A DNA stretch of 9,285 bases, from contig CANHGF010000070.1 of the NCBI GenBank assembly GCA_947460065.1, positions 1 to 9,285 of the forward strand. Direction: 5' to 3'. This stretch comes from Comamonadaceae bacterium. Its GTDB lineage: Bacteria; Pseudomonadota; Gammaproteobacteria; Burkholderiales; Burkholderiaceae_C. Below the pieces are notes generated by a model that did not search any database, was not told the DNA's origin, and worked only from the letters and a program-made list of their open reading frames with translations. Of the stretch, positions 1 through 6,227 are shown in pieces. Position 1 is the stretch's first letter. Each line of letters starts with the position of its first letter. The position numbers and the translations under genes are program-made.

Positions 1-599
1 CTGGCGGTCGGGTGGTGGTACGGCCCAGCCTGGACTTCCGTGGCGCAGCGGCCCAAAACATCATCGTCGGCAATACCGTCATGTACGGCGCCACCAGCGG
101 TGAAGCGTTTTTTGCAGGCGTGGCCGGCGAGCGCTTTGCGGTGCGCCTGTCGGGCGCGACTGCGGTGGTTGAGGGCACCGGCGACCATGGCTGCGAATAC
201 ATGACCGGCGGCACGGTGGCTGTACTTGGCCAGACCGGCCGTAACTTCGCCGCAGGTATGTCGGGTGGCGTGGCCTATGTGTATGACGAAGATGGACAGT
301 TCGCCTCCCGCTGCAACCCGGCCATGGTCAGCCTCGAGAAGGTGCTCAGCACCGCCGAGCAGGGGGCCCAGATCGATCGCAAGGTCTGGCACCGCGACCA
401 GTCCGACGAGGCTCAGCTGAGGAAACTGCTGGAAGACCATTTCAAGTGGACTGGCAGCCAGCGCGCGCGCAGCCTGCTGGACCAGTGGGAGACCGCCCGT
501 TTGAAATTCGTCAAGGTCTTCCCCAACGAGTACAAGCGTGCGCTTGGCGAGATCCATGCCCGCAAGGCGGCCCAGGCCGCCAAGCCGGTGACCGCCTGA
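1..599 (+). CDS. gltB: Glutamate synthase large (alpha) subunit, C-terminal fragment
   Basis: This is the 3' end of the large subunit of NADPH-dependent glutamate synthase, which makes two glutamates from glutamine and 2-oxoglutarate in the cytoplasm. The reading frame is already open at the window edge (codons from position 3, reading GGRVVVRPS), so the start lies upstream and only about 199 residues are visible. The visible part is the C-terminal right-handed beta-helix domain. It shows the family's repeated glycine-rich turns, for example [23 protein letters not shown] and [14 protein letters not shown] (within about positions 80-270). An Arg/Lys-rich helical tail follows. The amidotransferase and FMN/3Fe-4S synthase domains must lie outside the window. 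The stop TGA at 597-599 is 27 bp before gltD, which encodes the partner subunit, so the two are almost certainly co-transcribed. Identification is firm from the domain plus the neighbour. Confidence 0.95.
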   Translation, partial: GGRVVVRPSLDFRGAAAQNIIVGNTVMYGATSGEAFFAGVAGERFAVRLSGATAVVEGTGDHGCEYMTGGTVAVLGQTGRNFAAGMSGGVAYVYDEDGQFASRCNPAMVSLEKVLSTAEQGAQIDRKVWHRDQSDEAQLRKLLEDHFKWTGSQRARSLLDQWETARLKFVKVFPNEYKRALGEIHARKAAQAAKPVTA

Positions 600-626
600 A
601 GCACCCGAAGCAGAAAAGGAAACATC

Positions 627-2102
627 ATGGGAAAAGTCACAGGCTTCATGGAATTTGAGCGCATCGAAGAGGCCTACAAGCCGGTCACCGAGCGCCTGAA
701 GCACTACAAGGAATTTGTCGTCGGCCTCGATGAGGCGCAGTCCAAGAAACAGGCCGCCCGCTGCATGGACTGCGGCACGCCGTTTTGTAACAGCGGCTGC
801 CCGGTCAACAACATCATTCCGGACTTCAACGACCTGGTTTACCAGGGCGACTGGAAGAACGCGATCACCGTGCTCCACAGCACCAATAACTTCCCGGAAT
901 TTACCGGCCGCATCTGCCCGGCGCCCTGCGAGGCGGCCTGCGTGGTCAACGTCAACGATGACCCGGTGGGCATCAAGTCCATCGAGCACGCCATCATCGA
1001 CCGCGCCTGGGCCGAAGGCTGGGTTCAGCCTCAGCCGCCCAAGCACAAGAGCGGGCGCAGCGTGGCAGTGGTCGGCTCGGGGCCGGCCGGTTTGGCGGCG
1101 GCGCAGCAACTCGCCCGCGCCGGCCATGACGTCACCGTCTTCGAGAAGAACAGCCGCATTGGTGGGTTGCTGCGTTACGGCATCCCCGATTTCAAGATGG
1201 AAAAGACCCACATCGATAGGCGCATCGAGCAAATGCAGGCCGAAGGCGTGGTCTTCAAAGTCAACACCCTGATCGGCAGCCTGCCCGCCGAAGGCCCGGG
1301 CAGCAAGGTCACCAATGACGCCAAGACCACCATCAGCCCCGATGAGCTGCGTCAGCAGTTCGATGCGGTGCTACTGGCCGCAGGTTCGGAGCAAAGCCGC
1401 GACCTGCCTGTGCCTGGACGGGAGCTCGAGGGCGTGCACTTTGCTATGGAGTTCCTGCCGCAGCAAAACAAGGTCAATGCGGGCGACAAGCTCAAAGGTC
1501 AGCTCTTGGCTGCCGGCAAGCATGTGATCGTGATCGGCGGTGGCGATACCGGCTCGGACTGCGTGGGCACCAGCAACCGCCACGGCGCCCTCAGCGTGAC
1601 CCAGTTTGAGGTGATGCCCGAGCCGCCCGAGCAGGAGAACAAGCCCCTGGTCTGGCCTTACTGGCCGCTCAAGTTGCGCACCAGCTCCAGCCATGAAGAA
1701 GGCTGCCAGCGAGAATTTGCGATCTCGACCAAGGCCCTGGTCGGCAAGGCCGGCAAGGTCACCGGCTTGATCACGGCACGGGTCGAAATGAAAGACGGCA
1801 AACTGGTCGAAGTGCCTGGCACTGAGCAGGAGCACAAGGCTGATCTGGTGCTGCTGGCCATGGGTTTTGTCAATCCGCTGGCCAGCCTGCTCGACGGCTT
1901 TGGCGTCGACAAAGACCCCAGGGGCAATGCCAAGGCCAGCACCGATTTCACCGGCGGCTACCTGACCAATGTGCCCAAGGTGTTTGCAGCCGGCGATGTG
2001 CGCCGGGGCCAATCGCTGGTGGTCTGGGCCATCCGTGAGGGGCGCCAGGCGGCCCGCGCGGTCGATGAATTCCTGATGGGGCACTCGGACTTGCCGCGCT
2101 GA
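627..2102 (+). CDS. gltD: Glutamate synthase small (beta) subunit, NADPH/FAD, 4Fe-4S
   Basis: This 491-residue protein is the electron-input subunit of glutamate synthase: it takes electrons from NADPH through FAD and passes them via 4Fe-4S clusters to GltB. The N-terminal cluster-binding region carries Cys46, Cys49, Cys54 and Cys58 ([13 protein letters not shown]), then Cys97, Cys101 and Cys105 (CPAPCEAAC). A first Rossmann fold for FAD starts at about residue 146 ([10 protein letters not shown], glycines 150-155). A second dinucleotide fold for NADPH has VIGGGDTG at about 302-309. The FAD-domain closing motif [11 protein letters not shown] begins at about residue 453. The length is normal for the family. 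The ATG at 627 is supported by the Shine-Dalgarno AAAAGGA at 614-620, six bases upstream, and by the typical MGKVTGF N-terminus. Related FAD proteins (dihydropyrimidine dehydrogenase, NfnB-type subunits) share this fold, but the adjacent gltB settles the call. Confidence 0.97.
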   Translation: MGKVTGFMEFERIEEAYKPVTERLKHYKEFVVGLDEAQSKKQAARCMDCGTPFCNSGCPVNNIIPDFNDLVYQGDWKNAITVLHSTNNFPEFTGRICPAPCEAACVVNVNDDPVGIKSIEHAIIDRAWAEGWVQPQPPKHKSGRSVAVVGSGPAGLAAAQQLARAGHDVTVFEKNSRIGGLLRYGIPDFKMEKTHIDRRIEQMQAEGVVFKVNTLIGSLPAEGPGSKVTNDAKTTISPDELRQQFDAVLLAAGSEQSRDLPVPGRELEGVHFAMEFLPQQNKVNAGDKLKGQLLAAGKHVIVIGGGDTGSDCVGTSNRHGALSVTQFEVMPEPPEQENKPLVWPYWPLKLRTSSSHEEGCQREFAISTKALVGKAGKVTGLITARVEMKDGKLVEVPGTEQEHKADLVLLAMGFVNPLASLLDGFGVDKDPRGNAKASTDFTGGYLTNVPKVFAAGDVRRGQSLVVWAIREGRQAARAVDEFLMGHSDLPR

Positions 2103-2118
2103 GGGCATTGCCGGCCGC

Positions 2119-2124
2119 TATGAT
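2119..2124 (+). promoter_or_regulatory. Possible -10 box for the mla operon
   Basis: TATGAT matches five of six bases of the sigma-70 -10 consensus and lies in the 60-bp gltD-mlaF gap, 38 bp before the mlaF ATG. No good -35 box sits at 16-18 bp; the nearest TTG-starting hexamer (TTGCCG, 2091-2096) is 22 bp away, which is too far for a standard promoter. An 8-bp palindrome (GAGGCCTC, 2125-2132) follows directly. The site would give mlaF its own start in addition to read-through from gltBD. This is inference from a single hexamer. Confidence 0.3.
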
Positions 2125-2162
2125 GAGGCCTCTGCCGGTCATGAGTCGCCCGGCTTGCCCCC

Positions 2163-3020
2163 ATGTCCGACATCCCCGCCCCCGTCCAAGCCCTGGTTGA
2201 GTTCAGGCAGGTCAACTTTGCCTATCCGGGCAGCGGGGGCGATCGCGTCATCCTCGATCGCATGAATTTGACCGTGCCGCGCGGCAAGGTGACCGCCCTG
2301 ATGGGCGCCTCCGGCGGTGGTAAGACCACAGTCTTGCGGCTGATCGGCGGCCAGCAGCGGGCCAGCGCAGGTCAGGTCTTGTTCGATGGCCAAGATGTGG
2401 CCGAGATGGATAGTTCCGCCCTGTATGCGATGCGCCGCCGCATGGGCATGTTGTTTCAGTTTGGCGCGCTCTTCACCGACCTGAGCGTTTTTGACAATGT
2501 CGCCTTTCCCCTGCGCGAGCACACCCGCCTGGCGCCCGAGTTGATTCGCGATATCGTGTTGATGAAGCTCGACGCGGTCGGTCTGCGAGGCGCGCGCGAT
2601 CTGCGGCCTGCGCAGATTTCCGGCGGCATGGCGCGGCGGGTGGCCTTGGCTCGGGCGATCGCGCTCGACCCCGAGCTCATCATGTACGACGAACCCTTTG
2701 CCGGACTGGACCCGATTTCTCTGGGTACCGCTGCTCAGCTCATACGCCAGCTCAACGACACCCTGGGCATCACCACCATTGTGGTTTCGCACGATCTGGA
2801 AGAAACCTTCCGCATCGCCGACCGGGTGGTGATTCTGGCCAATGGGGGCATCGCCGCCGAAGGCACGCCCGAGGAAGTCAAGCAGTCGAGCGACCCATTG
2901 GTTCATCAGTTTGTCAACGCGCTCAGCCAGGGACCGGTGAAGTTTCACTACCCGGGGGTCGATGCCGACACCGACTTCGGCCCGCGCTCCCGATCCGGCC
3001 GTAGCAAGGGGGCTCGGTGA
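2163..3020 (+). CDS. mlaF: Phospholipid ABC transporter ATP-binding protein MlaF
   Basis: MlaF is the cytoplasmic ATPase of the MlaFEDB complex, which drives phospholipid movement between the inner membrane and periplasmic MlaC to keep the outer leaflet of the outer membrane asymmetric. The 285-residue protein shows Walker A GASGGGKT (48-55), Q-loop Gln99 in MLFQFGALF, signature SGGMA (153-157), Walker B LIMYDE (172-177) and H-loop His210 (VVSHDLEE). The signature-to-Walker B stretch, [18 protein letters not shown] followed by [14 protein letters not shown], is highly characteristic of the MlaF/Mkl subfamily. The C-terminus runs past the core fold with [12 protein letters not shown] and ends in a basic Ser/Arg-rich tail (about 274-285), somewhat longer than the E. 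coli protein (about 269 aa). The start at 2163 fits the conserved core beginning at about residue 11, but no clear Shine-Dalgarno precedes it. Its stop overlaps the mlaE start by 4 bp. Confidence 0.96.
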   Translation: MSDIPAPVQALVEFRQVNFAYPGSGGDRVILDRMNLTVPRGKVTALMGASGGGKTTVLRLIGGQQRASAGQVLFDGQDVAEMDSSALYAMRRRMGMLFQFGALFTDLSVFDNVAFPLREHTRLAPELIRDIVLMKLDAVGLRGARDLRPAQISGGMARRVALARAIALDPELIMYDEPFAGLDPISLGTAAQLIRQLNDTLGITTIVVSHDLEETFRIADRVVILANGGIAAEGTPEEVKQSSDPLVHQFVNALSQGPVKFHYPGVDADTDFGPRSRSGRSKGAR

Positions 3021-3811
3021 AGCGTCCTGATCTCCTGGCCGGGCTGGCTGCCATCGGCCTGGCCACCCGCGTCAAGCTGGCCGATCTGGGCCATGCGGCG
3101 CGGCTTTTCGTCCGCCTGCTGGCGCTGTCGCCTGCCACGCTGAGGCGCTTTGGATTGGTGCGCGATCAGATTTTCTTCTTGGGCAATTACTCGCTGGCCA
3201 TCATCACCGTCTCGGGCCTGTTTGTTGGCTTTGTGCTGGGCCTGCAGGGCTATTACACCTTGCAGCGCTATGGCTCAGCCGAAGCCCTGGGCTTGCTGGT
3301 GGCCTTGAGCTTGGTGCGCGAGTTAGGGCCCGTGGTCAGCGCACTGCTGTTTGCCGGCCGTGCTGGTACCGCCCTGACCGCTGAAATCGGTTTGATGAAA
3401 GCTGGCGAGCAGTTGTCGGCCATGGAAATGATGGCCGTCGACCCGGTCAGCCGTATATTGGCGCCCCGCCTGTGGGGCGGCATCATCGCCATGCCGCTGC
3501 TGGCGGCGGTGTTCAGCGCGGTCGGCATTTTGGGCGGCTGGCTCGTCGGCGTGGTGATGATCGGCGTTGACCCGGGCTCGTTCTGGAGTCAGATGCAAGG
3601 CGGCGTCGACGCCTTGCGCGACGTGGGCAATGGGGTGATCAAGACCCTGGTGTTCGGCGTGACGGTCACCTTCATCGCGCTCTACCAGGGCTTTGAAGCC
3701 CAGGCCACGCCCGAGGGCGTAGCGCGCGCCACCACCCTGACGGTGGTCCAGGCCTCCTTGGCCGTGCTTGGGTTGGACTTTTTGTTGACCGCTGCCATGT
3801 TCAGTCTTTGA
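3017..3811 (+). CDS. mlaE: Phospholipid ABC transporter permease MlaE
   Basis: MlaE is the inner-membrane permease; two copies sit beneath the MlaD hexamer and pair with MlaF. The 264-residue protein has an amphipathic N-terminal region (about 1-50). Hydrophobic segments follow at roughly 57-80, 92-115, 153-183, 206-224 and 240-262. The family hallmark spans about 99-140: LVRELGPVVSALLFAGRAG, then TAEIGLMKAGEQLSAMEMMAV, which includes the cytoplasmic coupling helix that contacts MlaF. A second conserved block is VDPVSRILAPRLWGG. Translation starts at GTG (3017-3019), whose last two bases begin the mlaF stop in a GTGA overlap. AAGGGGG at 3006-3012 is a strong ribosome binding site for it. A normal-length family member with no anomalies. 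The gene is followed by the unusual 142-bp spacer before mlaD. Confidence 0.96.
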   Translation: MKRPDLLAGLAAIGLATRVKLADLGHAARLFVRLLALSPATLRRFGLVRDQIFFLGNYSLAIITVSGLFVGFVLGLQGYYTLQRYGSAEALGLLVALSLVRELGPVVSALLFAGRAGTALTAEIGLMKAGEQLSAMEMMAVDPVSRILAPRLWGGIIAMPLLAAVFSAVGILGGWLVGVVMIGVDPGSFWSQMQGGVDALRDVGNGVIKTLVFGVTVTFIALYQGFEAQATPEGVARATTLTVVQASLAVLGLDFLLTAAMFSL

Positions 3812-3874
3812 GTTTGTGTAAATGTCGATGGTATGTGGCTCGCCGGCCGCATGAGAAAATATCTATCTTTTTGC

Positions 3875-3897
3875 TCAGCTTTGCTGACCTTGTCAGC
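3875..3897 (+). promoter_or_regulatory. Two mutually exclusive small hairpins in the mlaE-mlaD spacer
   Basis: TCAGC (3875-3879) can pair with GCTGA (3883-3887) across a 3-nt loop. GCTGAC (3883-3888) can instead pair perfectly with GTCAGC (3892-3897), also across a 3-nt loop. The middle segment is shared, so only one hairpin can form at a time. The pair sits directly upstream of a terminator-like hairpin, the arrangement seen in attenuators. The pairings are read directly from the sequence; a regulatory role is inference, since short stems like these can arise by chance. Confidence 0.35.
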
Positions 3898-3903
3898 GCA
3901 AGG

Positions 3904-3940
3904 CCGTTCTTTTCCGTTCATAGTTCAAAGAACGGTTTTT
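3904..3940 (+). terminator. Terminator-like hairpin with T5 tract just upstream of mlaD
   Basis: CCGTTCTTT (3904-3912) and AAAGAACGG (3927-3935) are perfect 9-bp inverted repeats with a 14-nt loop, followed at once by TTTTT (3936-3940). The loop holds a second copy of CCGTTC (3914-3919), which could pair with the same GAACGG (3930-3935) as a 6-bp stem, again abutting the T tract. A third option is GTTC (3923-3926) with GAAC (3930-3933). The shape is that of an intrinsic terminator, although the stem is not very G+C-rich. Because mlaD starts only 13 bp after the T tract, it would act inside the operon as a partial terminator or attenuator, or as a structure controlling mlaD translation or mRNA stability. 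It could also be a relic. Confidence 0.5.
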
Positions 3941-3953
3941 CCTGAAAGCTCCT

Positions 3954-4439
3954 ATGCAACGCTCCAACAAGGATCCCTGGGTGGGTCTGTTCGTGGTGAT
4001 CGGCGCCGCCGCACTGCTGTTTCTGTCCCTGAAAGCGGCCAATTTGTTGACCTTGAGCTTTACCGACAACAGCTACACCGTCGCCGCCCGCTTCGACAAT
4101 ATTGGCGGGCTCAAGCCGCGTGCAGCAGTCAAAAGTGCGGGCGTGGTGGTCGGCCGGGTAGAGTCGATTGGTTTTGACGACACCCATTACCAAGCCAATG
4201 TGCGCTTGTCGCTGGATAAGCGCTACGTGTTCCCCAAGGACAGCTCACTGAAAATCCTGACCAGCGGGCTGCTGGGTGAGCAGTACATCGGCATCGAGGC
4301 CGGTGCTGCCGACAAGAATTTGGCCTCCGGCGACCTGATCACCACCACACAATCGGCGGTGGTGCTGGAAAACCTGATAGCCCAGTTCCTCTACAACAAG
4401 GCGGCCGATGCCCCTGCGGCCGCAGGGGGCAAGCCATGA
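3954..4439 (+). CDS. mlaD: Phospholipid transport MCE-domain protein MlaD
   Basis: MlaD is the membrane-anchored MCE protein that forms a hexameric ring on the periplasmic side of MlaE and exchanges phospholipid with MlaC. The 161-residue protein has a short cytoplasmic N-terminus with the family motif WVGLFVVIG (9-17) and one transmembrane anchor (about 9-29, running into LKAANL). A single MCE domain follows at about 39-116, with VAARFDNIGGLKPRAAVKSAG early in it and ILTSGLLGEQYIGIEAG at its end. The hydrophobic helix VVLENLIAQFLYNK (about 136-149) matches the pore-lining C-terminal segment of MlaD. The protein ends in an Ala/Gly tail. The ATG at 3954 matches the expected N-terminus, preceded by a weak GAAAG (3944-3948). 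Somewhat shorter than E. coli MlaD (183 aa), with the missing part in the C-terminal tail. Its stop overlaps the mlaA start in ATGA. Confidence 0.96.
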   Translation: MQRSNKDPWVGLFVVIGAAALLFLSLKAANLLTLSFTDNSYTVAARFDNIGGLKPRAAVKSAGVVVGRVESIGFDDTHYQANVRLSLDKRYVFPKDSSLKILTSGLLGEQYIGIEAGAADKNLASGDLITTTQSAVVLENLIAQFLYNKAADAPAAAGGKP

Positions 4440-5197
4440 TGTCTGCCTTGCGCCGCTGCAGCGCCCTCCTGTTGGTGCTGGCTCTGCAGTTCGGTCTGGC
4501 CGGCTGTGCAACGGTCAGCACGGGGGCCGCGGCCGATCCGCGCGACCCCTGGGAAAACTACAACCGTCAAGTTTGGCGCTTCAACGAGGCGGTCGACGAA
4601 GCGGTGCTGCAGCCGGTGGCTCGCGGCTATCGGGCCGTGGTGCCTGAGCTGGTTCGCACTGGGGTGAGTAATTTCTTCGGCAACATCTCCGATGTCTGGT
4701 CCCTGGTCAATAACGTGCTGCAGCTCAAGCCACGTGAGTCGGCCCAGACTCTGGCGCGGGTCGGTATCAACACCACGGTGGGGCTTTTCGGTGTGATCGA
4801 CGTGGCCTCCGGCGTGGACTTGCAGCGTCACCGTGAGGACTTCGGCCAGACCCTGGGCCATTGGGGCTTGGCCAGCGGGCCTTACCTGGTACTTCCTTTG
4901 CTGGGCCCCTCGACCCTGCGCGATACGGCCGCGCTGTCTGTGGACTGGAAGGGGGATGGGGTACGTATGATCGAAGAAACCACAGTTCGTGCCACCTTGT
5001 CCGGCTTGCGCTTGGTCAATCTGCGCTCCAGCGTGATGGACGCTGGCCGTTTCATTGACGCGGCTGCTCTGGACAGATACACCTTTGTGCGCGATGCCCA
5101 CCTGCAGCGCAGGCGGGGTACCGGCGACCTGCCCAAAGTGACGCCGCCTCCCGAGGAGCGCTACGACCTGCCAGAACCTGTTGCGCCGGCCCGATGA
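4436..5197 (+). CDS. mlaA: Outer-membrane phospholipid-removal lipoprotein MlaA (VacJ)
   Basis: MlaA is the outer-membrane lipoprotein that removes mislocalised phospholipid from the outer leaflet and hands it to MlaC; in E. coli it works bound to a trimeric porin. The 253-residue protein begins with a basic, hydrophobic type II signal peptide ending in lipobox LAGC, with the lipidated Cys at residue 24. The VacJ domain follows, with hallmark blocks DPWENYNRQVWRFNEAVDEA (about 38-57), SNFFGNISDVWSLVNNVLQ, NTTVGLFGVIDVAS and EDFGQTLGHWGLASGPYLVL. The C-terminus is Pro-rich (TPPPEERYDLPEP). Start choice: ATG at 4436 overlaps the mlaD stop and has AGGGGG (4424-4429) six bases upstream; a second ATG at 4439 is equally possible and changes one residue. 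Unlike E. coli, where this gene is unlinked, it lies here between mlaD and mlaC, so the outer- and inner-membrane ends of the pathway are co-expressed. Confidence 0.96.
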   Translation: MMSALRRCSALLLVLALQFGLAGCATVSTGAAADPRDPWENYNRQVWRFNEAVDEAVLQPVARGYRAVVPELVRTGVSNFFGNISDVWSLVNNVLQLKPRESAQTLARVGINTTVGLFGVIDVASGVDLQRHREDFGQTLGHWGLASGPYLVLPLLGPSTLRDTAALSVDWKGDGVRMIEETTVRATLSGLRLVNLRSSVMDAGRFIDAAALDRYTFVRDAHLQRRRGTGDLPKVTPPPEERYDLPEPVAPAR

Positions 5198-5229
5198 GCT
5201 AGCGCCTGCCTTTGAATGAAAGCCTTGCC

Positions 5230-5862
5230 ATGAGTTTCCAATTGATTCGAAGAAATACCTTGATTTTTTTGGTGTCTGCACTGGCCGGCTTTGCGGGCGT
5301 GGCGCAGACCCAGGAAGAGCCCGATCAGCTGATCCGGCGGCTGTCGACCGATGTGCTGGAGACCATCAAGAACGACAAGGATGTGCAAGGCGGCGACGTC
5401 CGCAAGATCACCACCTTTGTCGATGGCAAGGTGATGCCGCACATCAACTTCACCCGCATGACTGCCGCTGCCGTGGGCCGAAGCTGGCGCCAGGCCACGC
5501 CTGAGCAGCAAAAGCGGCTGCAGGAAGAGTTCAAGGCCTTGCTGGTGCGCACCTACTCGGGCGCGCTCAGCCAGGTCAAGGACCAGACGATATCGGTCAA
5601 GGGCTTGCGCGCCAGCCCGGGCGATACCGAGGTGATTGTTCGTTCGGAGGTCATAGGCCGGGGCGACCCGATACAGATCGATTACCGCATGGAAAAAACG
5701 CCAGCCGGTTGGCGCATCTATGACCTCAATGTGCTGGGCGTCTGGTTGGTCGAGACTTACCGCTCACAGTTCGCCCAGGAAATCACCGCCCGCGGCATCG
5801 ACGGCCTCATTGCCACCCTGGCCGAGCGCAACAAGTCCGGCAGCGTCGCCAAAAAAGGTTGA
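5230..5862 (+). CDS. mlaC: Periplasmic phospholipid shuttle protein MlaC
   Basis: MlaC is the soluble periplasmic carrier that moves one phospholipid at a time between MlaA and the MlaFEDB complex. From the ATG at 5230 the protein has 210 residues: a signal peptide with basic start and hydrophobic core (RRNTLIFLVSALAGFAGVAQ, cleavage near residue 25-27), then the Tol-Tol/MlaC fold. Recognisable blocks are KVMPHINFTRMTAAAVGRSW (about 67-86), LLVRTYSGAL (about 104-113) and DYRMEKTPAGWRIYDLNVLG (151-170), running on into VWLVETYRSQF, the family's most conserved stretch, which lines the lipid pocket. An in-frame TTG at 5212 would add six residues, but GAAAG (5218-5222) is well placed for 5230 and the residues after that ATG form a standard signal peptide. 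The gene follows mlaA by 32 bp and precedes mlaB by 2 bp. Confidence 0.95.
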   Translation: MSFQLIRRNTLIFLVSALAGFAGVAQTQEEPDQLIRRLSTDVLETIKNDKDVQGGDVRKITTFVDGKVMPHINFTRMTAAAVGRSWRQATPEQQKRLQEEFKALLVRTYSGALSQVKDQTISVKGLRASPGDTEVIVRSEVIGRGDPIQIDYRMEKTPAGWRIYDLNVLGVWLVETYRSQFAQEITARGIDGLIATLAERNKSGSVAKKG

Positions 5863-5864
5863 GC

Positions 5865-6167
5865 ATGACCGCCGCCGCACCTCCCGCCGTGACCCAGCTG
5901 CGTCTGCCAGCCGTGGTCAACCACGCCCGGGCCAATGCCTGCACCCGGGCCTTGCGGGAGGCCTTGCGCCTGAGCCGGGGCGCGCCGGTGGTGCGGGTTG
6001 ATGCCGGGGCGCTGGAGCATTTTGATTCCTCCGTGTTGGCGGTGCTGCTTGAGTGCCGCCGCGACGTGGTGTCCATGGGCTGGCAGTTCGAGGTTGAGCG
6101 CTTGCCCGAGCGCCTGCGTAAGCTCGCCGGCCTCTACGGGGTGGCCGAGCTTTTGCCGGCCGGCTAA
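5865..6167 (+). CDS. mlaB: STAS-domain subunit MlaB of the phospholipid ABC transporter
   Basis: MlaB is the small cytoplasmic STAS-domain subunit that binds MlaF and supports assembly and ATPase activity of the MlaFEDB complex. The 100-residue protein is essentially one STAS domain. A first strand (TQLRLPAVV) and helix are followed by strand VVRVDAGALEHFDSS (42-56), helix VLAVLLECRRDVVSMG (57-72), strand QFEVERLP, and a closing helix. The loop D54-S55-S56 sits where E. coli MlaB has its conserved Asp/Thr segment. Sequence conservation is low, as usual for MlaB, so the call leans on length, fold pattern and position at the end of the mla genes. The ATG at 5865 has AAAAAAGG (5851-5858) six bases upstream; the in-frame TTG at 5859 overlaps the mlaC stop and is less likely. 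A generic anti-sigma-factor antagonist is the main alternative but unlikely here. Confidence 0.88.
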   Translation: MTAAAPPAVTQLRLPAVVNHARANACTRALREALRLSRGAPVVRVDAGALEHFDSSVLAVLLECRRDVVSMGWQFEVERLPERLRKLAGLYGVAELLPAG

Positions 6168-6211
6168 AGGGCGGTCAGGGCCGCTTCAGGCCAGACGCAG
6201 CCCGCGCAGCC

Positions 6212-6217
6212 TAAAAT
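6212..6217 (+). promoter_or_regulatory. Possible -10 box, short-leader promoter for the ABC-2 transporter genes
   Basis: TAAAAT lies 10 bp before the ATG at 6228, in the 60-bp gap after mlaB. It matches five of six consensus -10 bases. A transcript begun from it would have a leader of only a few bases or none, an arrangement I recall from many Burkholderiales genes. No convincing -35 hexamer is visible 16-18 bp upstream. If real, it separates the ABC-2/ibaG/murA genes from mla control. It also makes the earlier in-frame ATG at 6216 impossible as a start on that transcript, because that codon overlaps the box. Confidence 0.4.
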
Positions 6218-6227
6218 GGCGGGTTTC

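Noticed and set aside
2139..2948. 269-codon minus-strand open frame over mlaF (and a similar one at 1371-2108 over gltD)
   Set aside because: Both are mirror frames of genes with complete catalytic motifs; no independent evidence of coding.
3833..4177. 114-codon plus-strand frame starting in the mlaE-mlaD spacer, with a signal-peptide-like beginning
   Set aside because: Most of it is out of frame with and inside mlaD, the sequence becomes Arg/Gly-rich noise there, and no ribosome binding site is seen. It could only matter as a leader frame for the hairpin element.
5212..5229. Upstream TTG start for mlaC
   Set aside because: The ATG at 5230 has a better-placed GAAAG and gives a standard signal peptide; the six extra residues would add nothing typical.
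4391..5281. 296-codon minus-strand open frame across mlaD/mlaA/mlaC
   Set aside because: Antisense to mlaA, low-complexity composition, no start context, no recognisable motif.
6155..6196. GCCGGCCGGC palindrome at the mlaB end and GGCC...GGCC repeat after it as a terminator
   Set aside because: Stems are only 4-5 bp in a G+C-rich background and there is no T tract.
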